A DNA stretch of 64,000 nt. Origin: Bacteroidales bacterium. GTDB lineage: Bacteria > Bacteroidota > Bacteroidia > Bacteroidales > JAADGE01. Both the position numbers and the translations under genes were made by a program. A model generated the notes under the pieces. It worked only from the letters and a program-made list of their open reading frames with translations. It did no database searches and was not told the origin of the DNA. Below are positions 17,397 through 26,374 of this stretch, piece by piece (position 1 is the stretch's first letter; each line of letters starts with the position of its first letter). The stretch spans positions 1 through 64,000 of the forward strand of contig JAIORQ010000058.1 of NCBI GenBank assembly GCA_021108035.1, in the 5' to 3' direction.

Positions 17397-20300
17397 ATGG
17401 AAAATTATAAAAATAAAAGTAAAGATGAGTTAATTCAAGAAATTGAAAATCTTAAAAGAAATGTTAAAGATCTTGAAAAAAACAAATTAGAATTCAAAAA
17501 GGTTGAAGAAGCATTAAAAGAAAGCAATGAAAATTTCCGGCAAGTTGTGTCTAATATTACAACTGTTATTTGGAAAGCAGACATTGGAAAGAACGGAGCT
17601 TTTGAAAATACTTATTCTTCTCCTGTTATAGACGAATTATTGGAGTTACCGGCAGGAACAATAAAAAACGACTGGGATAAGTATTTCAACTATATAAAAC
17701 CCGAATATCTGGAACAAGTAAACAAAGCTTTCAAAGAAGCAATTATATCACCCGGAAAAGTAATTAATTGCGAATACGAAGTATTAAAAGACACCGGAAA
17801 AACAGCTTGGTTTCATTCAAAAGGAAGGTGTTTTGAAAAAAACGGAAAATTGCACGTTTTCGGTTCTACTACCGACATCACCGAACGCAAACAGGCGGAA
17901 AAAGTGCTGAGAGAATCAGAGGAAAAATTCTACAGCGTAAGTTCCACAGCTCAGGATGCTGTCATCATGATGGACAATGAAGGAAATATCTTCTATTGGA
18001 ACAAAGCATCCGAAAAAATATTTGGCTATACAAAAGAAGAAGCAAACGGCAAGGAATTGCACAAGTTGATCGTACCGGAGAAATATCTCGAAGATTTTCA
18101 AAAGGGATTCAAAAAATTTCGTAAAACAGGAGAAGGAGCCGCAATCAGAAAAACTATTGAATTGTTGGCAATTAGAAAAGATGGAACAGAATTTCCGGTT
18201 GAGCTCTCTCTTTCCGCTATAAAACTGAAAGGCAAATGGTGTGCTTCAGCCATCGTCAGAGACATCACCGAACGCAAAAAGGCAGAGGAAGCACTGCGGG
18301 AAAGCGAAGCAAGATTCCGAAAGCTTTTAGAAAATATTACAACAGTTGCTGTTCAGGGATATAATGCAGATGGAATAATTCATTATTGGAACAAAGCAAA
18401 TGAGTTGATATACGGTTATACGGCAGAAGAAGCTATCGGGAAAAATCTCGTAGATATGATTATTCCTTCGGAAATGAAGGAAGATGTGCAGAAACTAATC
18501 AAGCACGGTGCAAAAACGGGTGAAATGCCACCTGCTGCTGAATTAACCTTGATGCGTAAAGATGGAAATCCCGTTACAGTATTCTCGAGTCATGCTGTTG
18601 TACAACAATCAGGGAAAGGACCTTTATTATTTTGTATGGATATGGATTTGACCGAACGCAAGAAAGCGGAAAAAGAACTTCGTGAAAGCGAAGAAAAGTA
18701 TCGTTTACTCGCAGACAATTCAACAGACGCTATTTGGCAGACGAATTTGAAATTAGTCTTTACCTATGTTAGTCCGTCAATAAAAAAAATATTTGGGTAT
18801 TCAGTTGAAGAGTGGGTTGGTACCGGATTGTCTCAACATGCCTCAAGAAAAGAGTTTTTAAAAATGGCAAGAAAAGCTTCATACGCAATTAAAAATTATA
18901 AGAAAATTAAATACCTTACCTTTGAAGTTGTGATGCTTAAAAAAGACGGAACTGAAATTCCTGTTGAAATTACCGCAAAATTGCTGTTAAACAAAAAAGG
19001 TTTGCCTGTCGGACTACAAGGAACTACTCGCGACATTACCAAACGCCTGTCTGCCGAACAGGCAGGCAAGCAAGCCGAAGAAACATTAATCGAAAAAGAA
19101 AAAGAACTGCGCCTGATAACCGATTCAACTTTAGATACTGTCTTTATGTTAAATAAAACAGGAATAATTGTGTATTTGAATCAGCCGGCAGAAAAATTAT
19201 TCAATCGAAAATTAGAAGACATGCCGGGAACTTCTTTTACAAAATATGTACCTAAAAAAGAACTACCTCGCTATTTTAAAAGATTAAAGGAGGTTTTCCG
19301 GCATAAAAAGATTACGAATTTTGAAACCTATGTCATCAACCGTGACGGACAGCAAATACCTGTTGAGATAAACGGACAAATTATTAAAAGGGACGGGAAA
19401 TATTTTGGTTTAGGAACAATCAGGGACATAACTGAACGCCTGTCTGCCGAACAGGCAGGCAAGCAAGCAGAAGAGGCTTTGCGTGAAAGCGAAAAGCAAA
19501 TGCATACTTTAATTAATGCCATGCCTGACTTTGTTTGCCTTAAGGACGGGGACGGACGCTGGCTGAAAACTAATGATGCCGGTATTCGTATTTTTCAACT
19601 TGAAGGTACAGATTACCGGGGGAAAAATGATTCCGAATTGGCAGAACTTAACAGTAAACTTCGAGGAGCATTTCTTACATGTAAAGAATCCGATGCAAGA
19701 GTCAGAAAGGAGGGAGGTATTATTCACGGAGAAGAGACGATTACTGATACCGCCGGTAAAGTTCGGGTTTTTGATGTAACCAAAGTATCTGTTTCTCAAA
19801 CTGACAGTAAGCGGAAAGGGCTTGTTGTTCTGGGGCATGACATCACCGAACGTAAGTTGGCGGAAGATGAATTAAAAAAATACCGCGAACATTTGGAAGA
19901 ACTTATTAAAGAGCGAACTTTGGAAGTAGAAGAAAAAGCAAAAAAAATTAAAGAATCTCAAAAAGCAATGCGTTATCTTTTAGAAGATGTAAATGAAGCA
20001 AGGGAAGAACTTGTTAAATCAAATAAAAAAATAAAGGAAACAAATAAAGACTTAGAATCTTTTGCCTACTCTGTTTCTCACGATTTAAAATCACCTTTAA
20101 GAGCAATTAACGGCTACACAAAAGTTTTGCTTGAAGATTATCCCGGTCTTTTCACAGGTGAGAAAAAAGAATTCATGGATTTAATAGTTAAGAATTCAGT
20201 TAAAATGAATACACTTATTGATGACCTCTTAAGATTCTCAAGAGCCGGACGTAATAAACTTGATATAAGTGAATTCAATATGTCTGTAATGGTAAAGGAT

Positions 20301-20705
20301 GTTATTAATGCTGTTAAAGAAAATTACAAGAGTCAAAATATTGAAAGTAAAATTCAAGAAGATGTAATAATAAATGCTGATATTTCGGCAATAAAACATG
20401 TATTATTAAATTTAATCGGCAATGCCGTTAAGTTCTCAGAAAATGAAACTGTTTCAAAAATTGAATTCGGCATAAAAAATATTGACGGTATTAATGTATA
20501 TTATATTAAAGACAACGGTATCGGTTTTAGTATGAAATATACAAATAAAGTATTCGATGTTTTTCAACGATTACACGGCAGCGAAAAATATGAAGGAACA
20601 GGTGTCGGATTAGCTTTGGTTAAACGAATAATTAACAAACACGGCGGTAAAATTCGGGCAGAATCCGAAATTGGAAAAGGGAGTGTTTTTTATTTTACAA
20701 TATAG
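17397..20705 (+). CDS. six-PAS histidine kinase
   Basis: The ATG at 17397 is preferred to an in-frame TTG at 17385 because the protein from there matches the start of the upstream gene (MExYxNKSKDELIxEIE). Six PAS domains cover about residues 40-850, then a coiled coil, HisKA (His895 in SVSHDLKSPLRAI) and HATPase_c (N box NLIGNAVKFS, G1 DNGIGF, G2 GTGVGLALV) to the C-terminus. There is no membrane segment. The kinase core belongs to the phytochrome-like HisKA group (SHDLKSPL). Two linkers carry an in-frame 21-bp palindromic insertion, read as LSAEQAG. The N-terminal coil shared with the kinase-less neighbour suggests hetero-oligomers. Confidence 0.87.
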   Translation: MENYKNKSKDELIQEIENLKRNVKDLEKNKLEFKKVEEALKESNENFRQVVSNITTVIWKADIGKNGAFENTYSSPVIDELLELPAGTIKNDWDKYFNYIKPEYLEQVNKAFKEAIISPGKVINCEYEVLKDTGKTAWFHSKGRCFEKNGKLHVFGSTTDITERKQAEKVLRESEEKFYSVSSTAQDAVIMMDNEGNIFYWNKASEKIFGYTKEEANGKELHKLIVPEKYLEDFQKGFKKFRKTGEGAAIRKTIELLAIRKDGTEFPVELSLSAIKLKGKWCASAIVRDITERKKAEEALRESEARFRKLLENITTVAVQGYNADGIIHYWNKANELIYGYTAEEAIGKNLVDMIIPSEMKEDVQKLIKHGAKTGEMPPAAELTLMRKDGNPVTVFSSHAVVQQSGKGPLLFCMDMDLTERKKAEKELRESEEKYRLLADNSTDAIWQTNLKLVFTYVSPSIKKIFGYSVEEWVGTGLSQHASRKEFLKMARKASYAIKNYKKIKYLTFEVVMLKKDGTEIPVEITAKLLLNKKGLPVGLQGTTRDITKRLSAEQAGKQAEETLIEKEKELRLITDSTLDTVFMLNKTGIIVYLNQPAEKLFNRKLEDMPGTSFTKYVPKKELPRYFKRLKEVFRHKKITNFETYVINRDGQQIPVEINGQIIKRDGKYFGLGTIRDITERLSAEQAGKQAEEALRESEKQMHTLINAMPDFVCLKDGDGRWLKTNDAGIRIFQLEGTDYRGKNDSELAELNSKLRGAFLTCKESDARVRKEGGIIHGEETITDTAGKVRVFDVTKVSVSQTDSKRKGLVVLGHDITERKLAEDELKKYREHLEELIKERTLEVEEKAKKIKESQKAMRYLLEDVNEAREELVKSNKKIKETNKDLESFAYSVSHDLKSPLRAINGYTKVLLEDYPGLFTGEKKEFMDLIVKNSVKMNTLIDDLLRFSRAGRNKLDISEFNMSVMVKDVINAVKENYKSQNIESKIQEDVIINADISAIKHVLLNLIGNAVKFSENETVSKIEFGIKNIDGINVYYIKDNGIGFSMKYTNKVFDVFQRLHGSEKYEGTGVGLALVKRIINKHGGKIRAESEIGKGSVFYFTI
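19046..19066 (+). repeat. 21-bp palindromic repeat inside the kinase gene, first copy
   Basis: Identical to the intergenic copy at 11507. It sits in the linker between the fourth and fifth PAS domains. There it adds LSAEQAG to the usual DITxRK-QAEE linker without changing frame. Confidence 0.8.
19439..19459 (+). repeat. 21-bp palindromic repeat inside the kinase gene, second copy
   Basis: The same 21 bp at the next PAS-PAS linker, again in frame and at the same residue of the linker. The flanking codons (CGC before, AAGCAAGC after) match the first coding copy. Confidence 0.8.
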
Positions 20706-20717
20706 GTAAAATTACCT
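20704..20717. promoter_or_regulatory. palindromic AGGTA-N4-TACCT box
   Basis: AGGTAAAATTACCT overlaps the stop codon of the six-PAS kinase and forms a symmetric site identical to the one at 21248. It may be a distal copy of the boxes controlling the 21354 kinase, or simply a small hairpin. Confidence 0.4.
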
Positions 20718-21016
20718 ATAATCCGAATTCAAAAAATACGAGTTTTATTACTTATAAATATTCTGACAGTCATATGTAATTTTGTAGCATTCTTTTCATA
20801 ACAGAATAAATAATAATTGATTTTAAACAGTCGATTTATTTTTACAAATACTCCGGTGGGTTCAAGTTTAAATAAATTGACTTTTTTTATGAGAGGTATA
20901 TTTTTATACAAACCTGTCCGATTAATAATAAGTTCAGTATAAAAAGGTTAAAAGCAACAAATTCTGCAAAACACAAAAAATTATCATACTGATTTCTGCC
21001 AAATTAGCGTTTGTTC

Positions 21017-21127
21017 ATAAAGTCGATGTTTTTGAAAAAAGTCTCGGTGTGGATTCTTTAATTAATTATATATAAGTTGTTTAATTATTGTAGAACATAA
21101 TAAACTAAACCACACCGAGACTTTATG
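21017..21127. repeat. nested inverted repeat in the 20.7-21.35 kb spacer
   Basis: A perfect 14-bp repeat (AAGTCTCGGTGTGG at 21039-21052 against 21110-21123) sits within a second 9-bp repeat (CATAAAGTC at 21017-21025 against 21119-21127). A stretch at 20939-20985 just upstream resembles one at 54357-54400, so pieces of a dispersed element are present. A further palindrome (CCACAGG, 21216-21234) lies downstream. No protein-coding frame is convincing in this 640-bp spacer. Confidence 0.55.
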
Positions 21128-21247
21128 GACTAACTCTAATTATAAAAGTTGTCGGTTATGGTTTGTATTATAGGGTGAATTTATCCTTACTGCGGAGCAG
21201 TGAAACAATAGTAACCACAGGTGTAACCTGTGGATAATTCAGCAAAC

Positions 21248-21328
21248 AGGTAAAATTACCTGTTTGTATTTTTTTGTATTTATAGGTAAAAATACTCATA
21301 TTTAAAAGATAAGGATTGCCTAAATTTG
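21248..21328 (+). promoter_or_regulatory. box-N22-TAnnTTTG promoter of the 21354 kinase
   Basis: The box AGGTAAAAATACTCA (21284-21298) ends exactly 22 bp before TAAATTTG (21321-21328). A second, perfectly symmetric box AGGTAAAATTACCT (21248-21261) starts exactly 36 bp upstream of the first. The ATG follows 25 bp after the -7 element. This is the clearest example of the shared promoter design. Confidence 0.65.
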
Positions 21329-21353
21329 AGTCTGTTAATACAGATATTTGCAT

Positions 21354-24300
21354 ATGACTGATTATTTGAATATTTTAATTTTAGAAGATATAAAAAGTGA
21401 TGCTTTATTGATTGACTATCAATTAAGAAAAGCAGAATTTACCTATACGACAAAATTTGTTGAAACAAAAAATGATTATATTAAAAATATCAAATATTTC
21501 AAACCGGATCTGATTTTATCTGATTATAATCTTCCTGATATTTCCGGATTAGAAGCATTAGAAATTGCAACAAAACTATCTTCCGACACTCCGTTTATTT
21601 TTGTAACAGGTATCTTGAATGAAAAAACAGCTATCAATTTTATCAAAAAAGGTGCTTGGGATTATGTATTAAAAGACAATCTTTTAAGATTGATCCCTGC
21701 AATTGAATCTGCGATAAAATTAAAAAAAGAAAAGGATAATTTAAGATCGGTTCAAAAAACACTTGAACTTTCTAATGCAAAATATCAGGATTTATACGAA
21801 AATGCTCCTGACATGTATTTGAGTTTTGATATGGAAACAGCTGTTATTACTCAATGTAATAATACTCTGTCTGCAATAACCGGATACACAAAACCGGAAA
21901 TTATCGGACATTCAATTTTTGAATTTTATCCGAAGAATATTTCAGACCGGATTAAAGAAGAATTAATTTCGGACATTCTGCAAACAGCTGTAATTAAAAA
22001 TGTGGATATTCAAGTTATCAAAAAAGATAAATCCATAATAAACGGTATGTTAAACGCTACGGTTAAATATGGAGATGACGGATTAATTACATCTGTCAGA
22101 GCTGTTATCAGAGATGTTACAGAACGTAAAAAAGCAAACGAAGAACTTAATAAACTAAGCGTAGCCATCCGACAAAGCCCAATAACAGTTGTTATTACAG
22201 ACACTGAAGGCAATATTGAATTTGCAAATCCTAAATTTAAGGAACTTACGGGTTATTCTTCGAAAGAAATAATGGGTAGAAAATTGAGACTGTTAAAGTC
22301 CGGAAAACATAACAACGAATTTTATAAAGAAATTTTGGATACAATTACCGGAGGTAAAGTCTGGAAAGGAGAATTTCATAATAAAAAGAAAAACGGAGAA
22401 TTATATTGGGAAGATACAATAATCAGCCCTGTCAGAAATACCAAAGGTGATATCACTCACTTTATAGCATTAATAGAAGACATAACAAATAAGAAATATA
22501 TTGAACAAAAATTGAAAGAATCTGAAGAACATTTCAGAGAATTATTTGAAAAATCATTAATCGGGATGTATCTCACAACACCTGACGGAAAAATAATAAG
22601 AGCCAATAAAGCACTTTATGAAATGTTGGGGTACAATTCTTTTGAAGAAATCGCTCAAATTAATTTAGAACAACATATAGATTTAACAAAATACCGAAAA
22701 GATTTAAAAGCGATTTTGGAAACTAAAAACTATATTTTAGCTTATGAAAGCATTTGGATGAGTAAAGAAAACAAACCGATTTATGTAAGAGAAAGTGCCA
22801 GAAAATATATAGATGAAACCGGTCAAATTTTATATGAAGGAACCGTAGAGAATATTACAGATTGGAAATTAGCAGATAAAGAGTTAAGAGACATACATAA
22901 TTTTAATGAGAAAATTATTAAAGCAGGTAAATTGGGTTATGCTACTTTTAAGGAAAACGGTGATTGTATATCGGTAAACCAATCTTATGCGGATATTGTG
23001 GGAGCTACAGAAGAACAAATACTCGAACGGAATTTTAAAAAACTTAAAAACTGGGAAGCATCCGGTTTGATTAAAAAAGCAAATAAATGTTTAAAAGAAG
23101 GAACTATTGCAAAAATTATAATAGAAGCAGAGTCGTCATTTAAAAAAGATATTTGGATTGAAATAAATCTCAGCAGAATATACAAAAATAATGAAGCCAT
23201 ACTTCTTGTTATAATTAAAGACATTTCATCATTTTTGAAAGCAAAGAAAAAACAATTTCAAACCAAAGCCGAATACATAAACCTAATTGAAAACGTCAAT
23301 GTTCCGGTTTTCGGAATTCATAAAAACGGCATTATAAATGAATGGAACACAACAATTGAAAAACTTTCAGGTTTTGAAAAACACAAAGTAAAAGGAAAAA
23401 ATTTTATTAAGTTATTTTGTGATAAAAATGATAAAAAAACCTTCAACTATATTAATGACTCTTTAGGCGGTATTGAAATTTCAAATGAAGAAATTAACTT
23501 GATAATAAAATCCAAAAAACATCTCAAACTTCTTGTCAGTACAACAATACGAAGAAATACTAATAATGAAATTGACGGAATTATTTGTGTAGGCCAAGAT
23601 ATTACAGAAATCCACAATTATAAAACAGAATTGGAAAGGCGTGTAGATGAACGAACACACAAATTGATTGAAGCATTAAAAAAGGAAAAAGAGTTGGGTG
23701 ATTTAAAATCACAATTTGTTTCCATGGCATCACATGAATTCAGAACACCACTTGCAGCAATTAGTTTTGCAGCCGGATTTGTAAATAAATATTGGCAAAA
23801 AATTGATGATAATAAGAGAACCTTAAAGCTCGAAAAAATAGAAACTCAAGTTAAACACATGACTTATTTATTAGATGATGTATTGACTTTAGGAAAAACT
23901 GAAAACGGCAAAATGAAATTTGAACCTAAAAAGATCAATATCATCATTTTTTTAATCAATTTAATTGAAGAAATTCAAAATATAAACGGAAACAGTCATA
24001 AAATAAAATTTTCATTTGATGATGAGGATTGTATTATTGTGACAGATAAAAAAATAGTAAGAAATATATTTAATAATTTATTGACAAATGCTGTTAAATT
24101 TTCTCCGAATGCTGACGAAGTATTTCTTAATTTAAAATCAAATGATTCAGAAGTCATATTTGAACTTATTGACCAAGGAATCGGGATTAATAAGGAAGAT
24201 TTAGAGCATATATTTACGTCTTTTCACAGAGGAAAAAATGTTACAACAATACAAGGAACAGGATTAGGATTAGCAATAGTGAAAGAGTCGATCTCACTTA

Positions 24301-24377
24301 TGAAAGGAAAAATTAAAGTTGAAAGCAAAGTCGGAGAAGGAACTAAATTTACAATTACTTTACCAAAAAATTTATAA
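21354..24377 (+). CDS. REC-multiPAS histidine kinase
   Basis: The ATG at 21354 is preferred to the TTG at 21348. Domains: receiver (about 5-125, Asp57 in LSDYNLPD), five PAS domains (about 135-255, 260-380, 385-505, 510-625, 635-750), coiled coil, HisKA (His794 in SMASHEFRTPLAAI) and HATPase_c (NLLTNAVKFS, DQGIGI, GTGLGLAIV). All phosphotransfer residues are present. There is no membrane span, so signals reach it through the receiver or soluble PAS ligands. It is a longer paralogue of the 9487 kinase. Two response regulators follow on the same strand, making a likely cascade: this kinase, the receiver at 24442, and the LuxR regulator at 24837. Confidence 0.88.
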   Translation: MTDYLNILILEDIKSDALLIDYQLRKAEFTYTTKFVETKNDYIKNIKYFKPDLILSDYNLPDISGLEALEIATKLSSDTPFIFVTGILNEKTAINFIKKGAWDYVLKDNLLRLIPAIESAIKLKKEKDNLRSVQKTLELSNAKYQDLYENAPDMYLSFDMETAVITQCNNTLSAITGYTKPEIIGHSIFEFYPKNISDRIKEELISDILQTAVIKNVDIQVIKKDKSIINGMLNATVKYGDDGLITSVRAVIRDVTERKKANEELNKLSVAIRQSPITVVITDTEGNIEFANPKFKELTGYSSKEIMGRKLRLLKSGKHNNEFYKEILDTITGGKVWKGEFHNKKKNGELYWEDTIISPVRNTKGDITHFIALIEDITNKKYIEQKLKESEEHFRELFEKSLIGMYLTTPDGKIIRANKALYEMLGYNSFEEIAQINLEQHIDLTKYRKDLKAILETKNYILAYESIWMSKENKPIYVRESARKYIDETGQILYEGTVENITDWKLADKELRDIHNFNEKIIKAGKLGYATFKENGDCISVNQSYADIVGATEEQILERNFKKLKNWEASGLIKKANKCLKEGTIAKIIIEAESSFKKDIWIEINLSRIYKNNEAILLVIIKDISSFLKAKKKQFQTKAEYINLIENVNVPVFGIHKNGIINEWNTTIEKLSGFEKHKVKGKNFIKLFCDKNDKKTFNYINDSLGGIEISNEEINLIIKSKKHLKLLVSTTIRRNTNNEIDGIICVGQDITEIHNYKTELERRVDERTHKLIEALKKEKELGDLKSQFVSMASHEFRTPLAAISFAAGFVNKYWQKIDDNKRTLKLEKIETQVKHMTYLLDDVLTLGKTENGKMKFEPKKINIIIFLINLIEEIQNINGNSHKIKFSFDDEDCIIVTDKKIVRNIFNNLLTNAVKFSPNADEVFLNLKSNDSEVIFELIDQGIGINKEDLEHIFTSFHRGKNVTTIQGTGLGLAIVKESISLMKGKIKVESKVGEGTKFTITLPKNL

Positions 24378-24441
24378 ATAATACATAGGTTTTATCTTGA
24401 AAATTACTATCTTTAAACATACAACAAAAAACTTAAACATA

Positions 24442-24840
24442 ATGAAAAAAAATATACTCGTAGTTGAAGACACCTTTGCCATACGGGAAGAAATTTGTGA
24501 TATTCTTCGGATGGAGGGGTTTGATGTATTTGAAGCAGATAACGGAAAAACAGGCTTTCAAATAGCAAAAAAGAAAAATCCGAATTTAATTATTACAGAT
24601 ATTCTTATGCCTGAAATGAACGGTTTTGAACTGTTTAATATTCTTGCTGAAGATACTGATACGCAAAAAATACCTGTTATTTTTTTATCGGCAAAAGCAA
24701 ACAAAGATGCAGTTTTAAGAGGCAAAAGTCTGGGAACAGGCGATTATATTATCAAACCTGTTAGTCCTGATAACCTGCTTAATGTTATCTATAACAGAAT
24801 TGATAATCATTCAAGTATTATAAAAATATCAAACTCATGA
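24442..24840 (+). CDS. CheY-like single-domain response regulator
   Basis: The ATG at 24442 begins a normal receiver (MKKNILVVEDTFAIREE). An upstream TTG at 24397 would add 15 atypical residues and is rejected. The domain has VVED near the start, Asp53 in ITDILMPEMNG, the Ser switch in FLSAKA and the Lys in IIKPVSP. No output domain follows. It is similar to the receiver half of the 35261 REC-kinase. Its stop codon overlaps the next start by 4 bp (ATGA), so translation of the two regulators is coupled. Confidence 0.87.
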   Translation: MKKNILVVEDTFAIREEICDILRMEGFDVFEADNGKTGFQIAKKKNPNLIITDILMPEMNGFELFNILAEDTDTQKIPVIFLSAKANKDAVLRGKSLGTGDYIIKPVSPDNLLNVIYNRIDNHSSIIKISNS

Positions 24841-25934
24841 AGAAAAAAAAGATACTAATAATAGATGATTTTATTCCTCTTTTAGAAGAAGTGGTTGAAT
24901 TTCTTTCTTTTGAAGGTTATCAAACTTATTCTGCAAAAGACGGAACAGAAGGTGTTCAAATGGCAATTCAATACAATCCGGATTTAATAATATGTGATGT
25001 AGAAATGCCGAAAATGAATGGCTATGAAGTTTTTAAAACAATTGAAAAAATTCCTGCAACAGCTTCTATACCTTTTATCTTTCTGACAGCCAGAGCTCAA
25101 GTTGAAGATTTTAAAACAGCTTTGCAATTAGGAGTTGATGATTATATTACAAAACCTTTGGAGTTGGATAATTTATTAATGAGTATCTCAAAACGTTTAA
25201 ATAAGCATGAACGTCTCAAAAAATTGCATCAACAAAAATTTGATATATTACTTAAAAATCCTTTAATCGGCACTTTTATTTATATTGACAATCAGCTTGT
25301 TATGATAAATGAGAAAATTGAAACTATAACAGGTTACTCCAAACATGAGCTGAACAAACTGAAATTATCTAAACTGATAATCAGTGATACCGATATAGTA
25401 TTATCTAAATTAAATTCTTGTTTGAAAAATATCCATAAATCCGTTCAACTGAAATTATCGTTCTTAACTAAAGATAAAAAAGCTGTTTTTATTGAGCTGT
25501 TTGCTAAATATATAGAAATTGATTCCAAAAATGCACTTATCGGGAGTTTAATTGAAATTAATAAACAAAGTTTGAACAAACAGGAAACTTCCGGCAATAA
25601 ACCAACGGCAGAATTTGAAAAGATTGTTGATTATTTAATTTCAACAGGTAAAGAACAAATTGCTGATGAAATTATTAATGTTAAAGAATTAATATCTTTT
25701 GAAACAAAATCAGATATTCAAAAAATTAAGGATAAAATTAAATTAACAAAACGAGAGAAAGAAATATTAGTCCTAATTTGTAAAGGATTAACAAATATTG
25801 AAATTGCAGATAAACTTTTTATCAGTAATCGAACAGTTGATAATCATCGTGCAAATTTATTATCGAAAACCAATACTAAAAATACAGCTTCATTGGTTGC
25901 TTTTGCTTATAAGAATCAAATTATAAAAATATAG
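24837..25934 (+). CDS. REC-PAS-LuxR response regulator
   Basis: Receiver (about 4-120, Asp54 in IICDVEMPKMNG, Lys in ITKPLE), a PAS-like domain (about 130-245) and a C-terminal LuxR/NarL-type helix-turn-helix (about 300-365: LTKREKEILVLICKGLTNIE, then SNRTVDNHRANL). It is the only response regulator with a DNA-binding domain in this window, so it is the natural output of the surrounding kinases. NarL-type proteins bind short inverted sites. The AGGTA-N4-TACCT boxes upstream of its own kinase operon and four other genes are plausible targets (inference). It overlaps the preceding receiver gene by 4 bp. Confidence 0.88.
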   Translation: MKKKKILIIDDFIPLLEEVVEFLSFEGYQTYSAKDGTEGVQMAIQYNPDLIICDVEMPKMNGYEVFKTIEKIPATASIPFIFLTARAQVEDFKTALQLGVDDYITKPLELDNLLMSISKRLNKHERLKKLHQQKFDILLKNPLIGTFIYIDNQLVMINEKIETITGYSKHELNKLKLSKLIISDTDIVLSKLNSCLKNIHKSVQLKLSFLTKDKKAVFIELFAKYIEIDSKNALIGSLIEINKQSLNKQETSGNKPTAEFEKIVDYLISTGKEQIADEIINVKELISFETKSDIQKIKDKIKLTKREKEILVLICKGLTNIEIADKLFISNRTVDNHRANLLSKTNTKNTASLVAFAYKNQIIKI

Positions 25935-25960
25935 CCGGTTTATTTTTTTGTAAACCGGCT
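25933..25960. terminator. hairpin between convergent genes
   Basis: A perfect 10-bp stem (AGCCGGTTTA against TAAACCGGCT) with a T-rich 8-base loop starts at the LuxR gene's stop codon and precedes the end of the convergent operon. No long U-tract follows, so it may be a weak or bidirectional terminator. Confidence 0.6.
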
Positions 25961-25985
25961 GTATATTCCTTGTTCCTAAACAAAA

Positions 25986-26186
25986 CTATTGTTTATTTTC
26001 TCTGATATATAATTTATATCCGCCATAAGATAAGCCCATTGAAAGAAGAAGAATAAATCCTCCGTCAATATTTGCTAAAGCAATGTTTGAATCAATCATT
26101 GCTTCTTGTTTTAACAATAAATTGATTAGAATAATAATTAATACAACAGTTAATTTTCCGATTATTTTCATTGTTTTCTGTACCAT
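25986..26186 (-). CDS. small membrane protein with IDGG motif
   Basis: Two hydrophobic segments (about 8-25 and 42-60) with a short polar loop. The second segment follows IDGG and ends G-YKLYIRENKQ. That layout (IDGG, helix, Gly-rich end, basic tail) resembles the small PID-CTERM-type proteins annotated in Bacteroidota, but I cannot confirm membership. The ATG at 26186 gives MVQKTMKII; the second Met (residue 6) is an alternative start. It is the last of three tightly spaced genes on this strand, 3 bp after its neighbour. Confidence 0.5.
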   Translation of the reverse strand: MVQKTMKIIGKLTVVLIIILINLLLKQEAMIDSNIALANIDGGFILLLSMGLSYGGYKLYIRENKQ

Positions 26187-26189
26187 TAT

Positions 26190-26372
26190 TTATTTTTTAT
26201 AAGTTGATAAATAGATTTTTCCGGCAGAAAGTGTTGCCGATACTAAAATGATAAACATTAGTATAATGTCAATAAATGAATCATTTTGATTAAAATCTTC
26301 TATTAAAAACAAAAGAGAACCGAGTACCGGAACCGGTATAATTCTTAAAATTAAGCGAATAAGTTTTTCCAT
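26190..26372 (-). CDS. small membrane protein, 60 aa
   Basis: Two hydrophobic stretches (about 4-24 and 32-52) separated by an acidic loop (EDFNQNDSF), with a lysine-rich end. I do not recognise it. Spacing of 2-3 bp to both neighbours argues for a real gene in a three-gene operon that shares its promoter region, divergently, with the T9SS operon. Confidence 0.5.
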   Translation of the reverse strand: MEKLIRLILRIIPVPVLGSLLFLIEDFNQNDSFIDIILMFIILVSATLSAGKIYLSTYKK

Positions 26373-26374
26373 AA

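Noticed and set aside
19509-19838. Minus-strand 109-codon frame inside the six-PAS kinase
   Set aside because: It is a shadow of a clear PAS-coding region on the plus strand.
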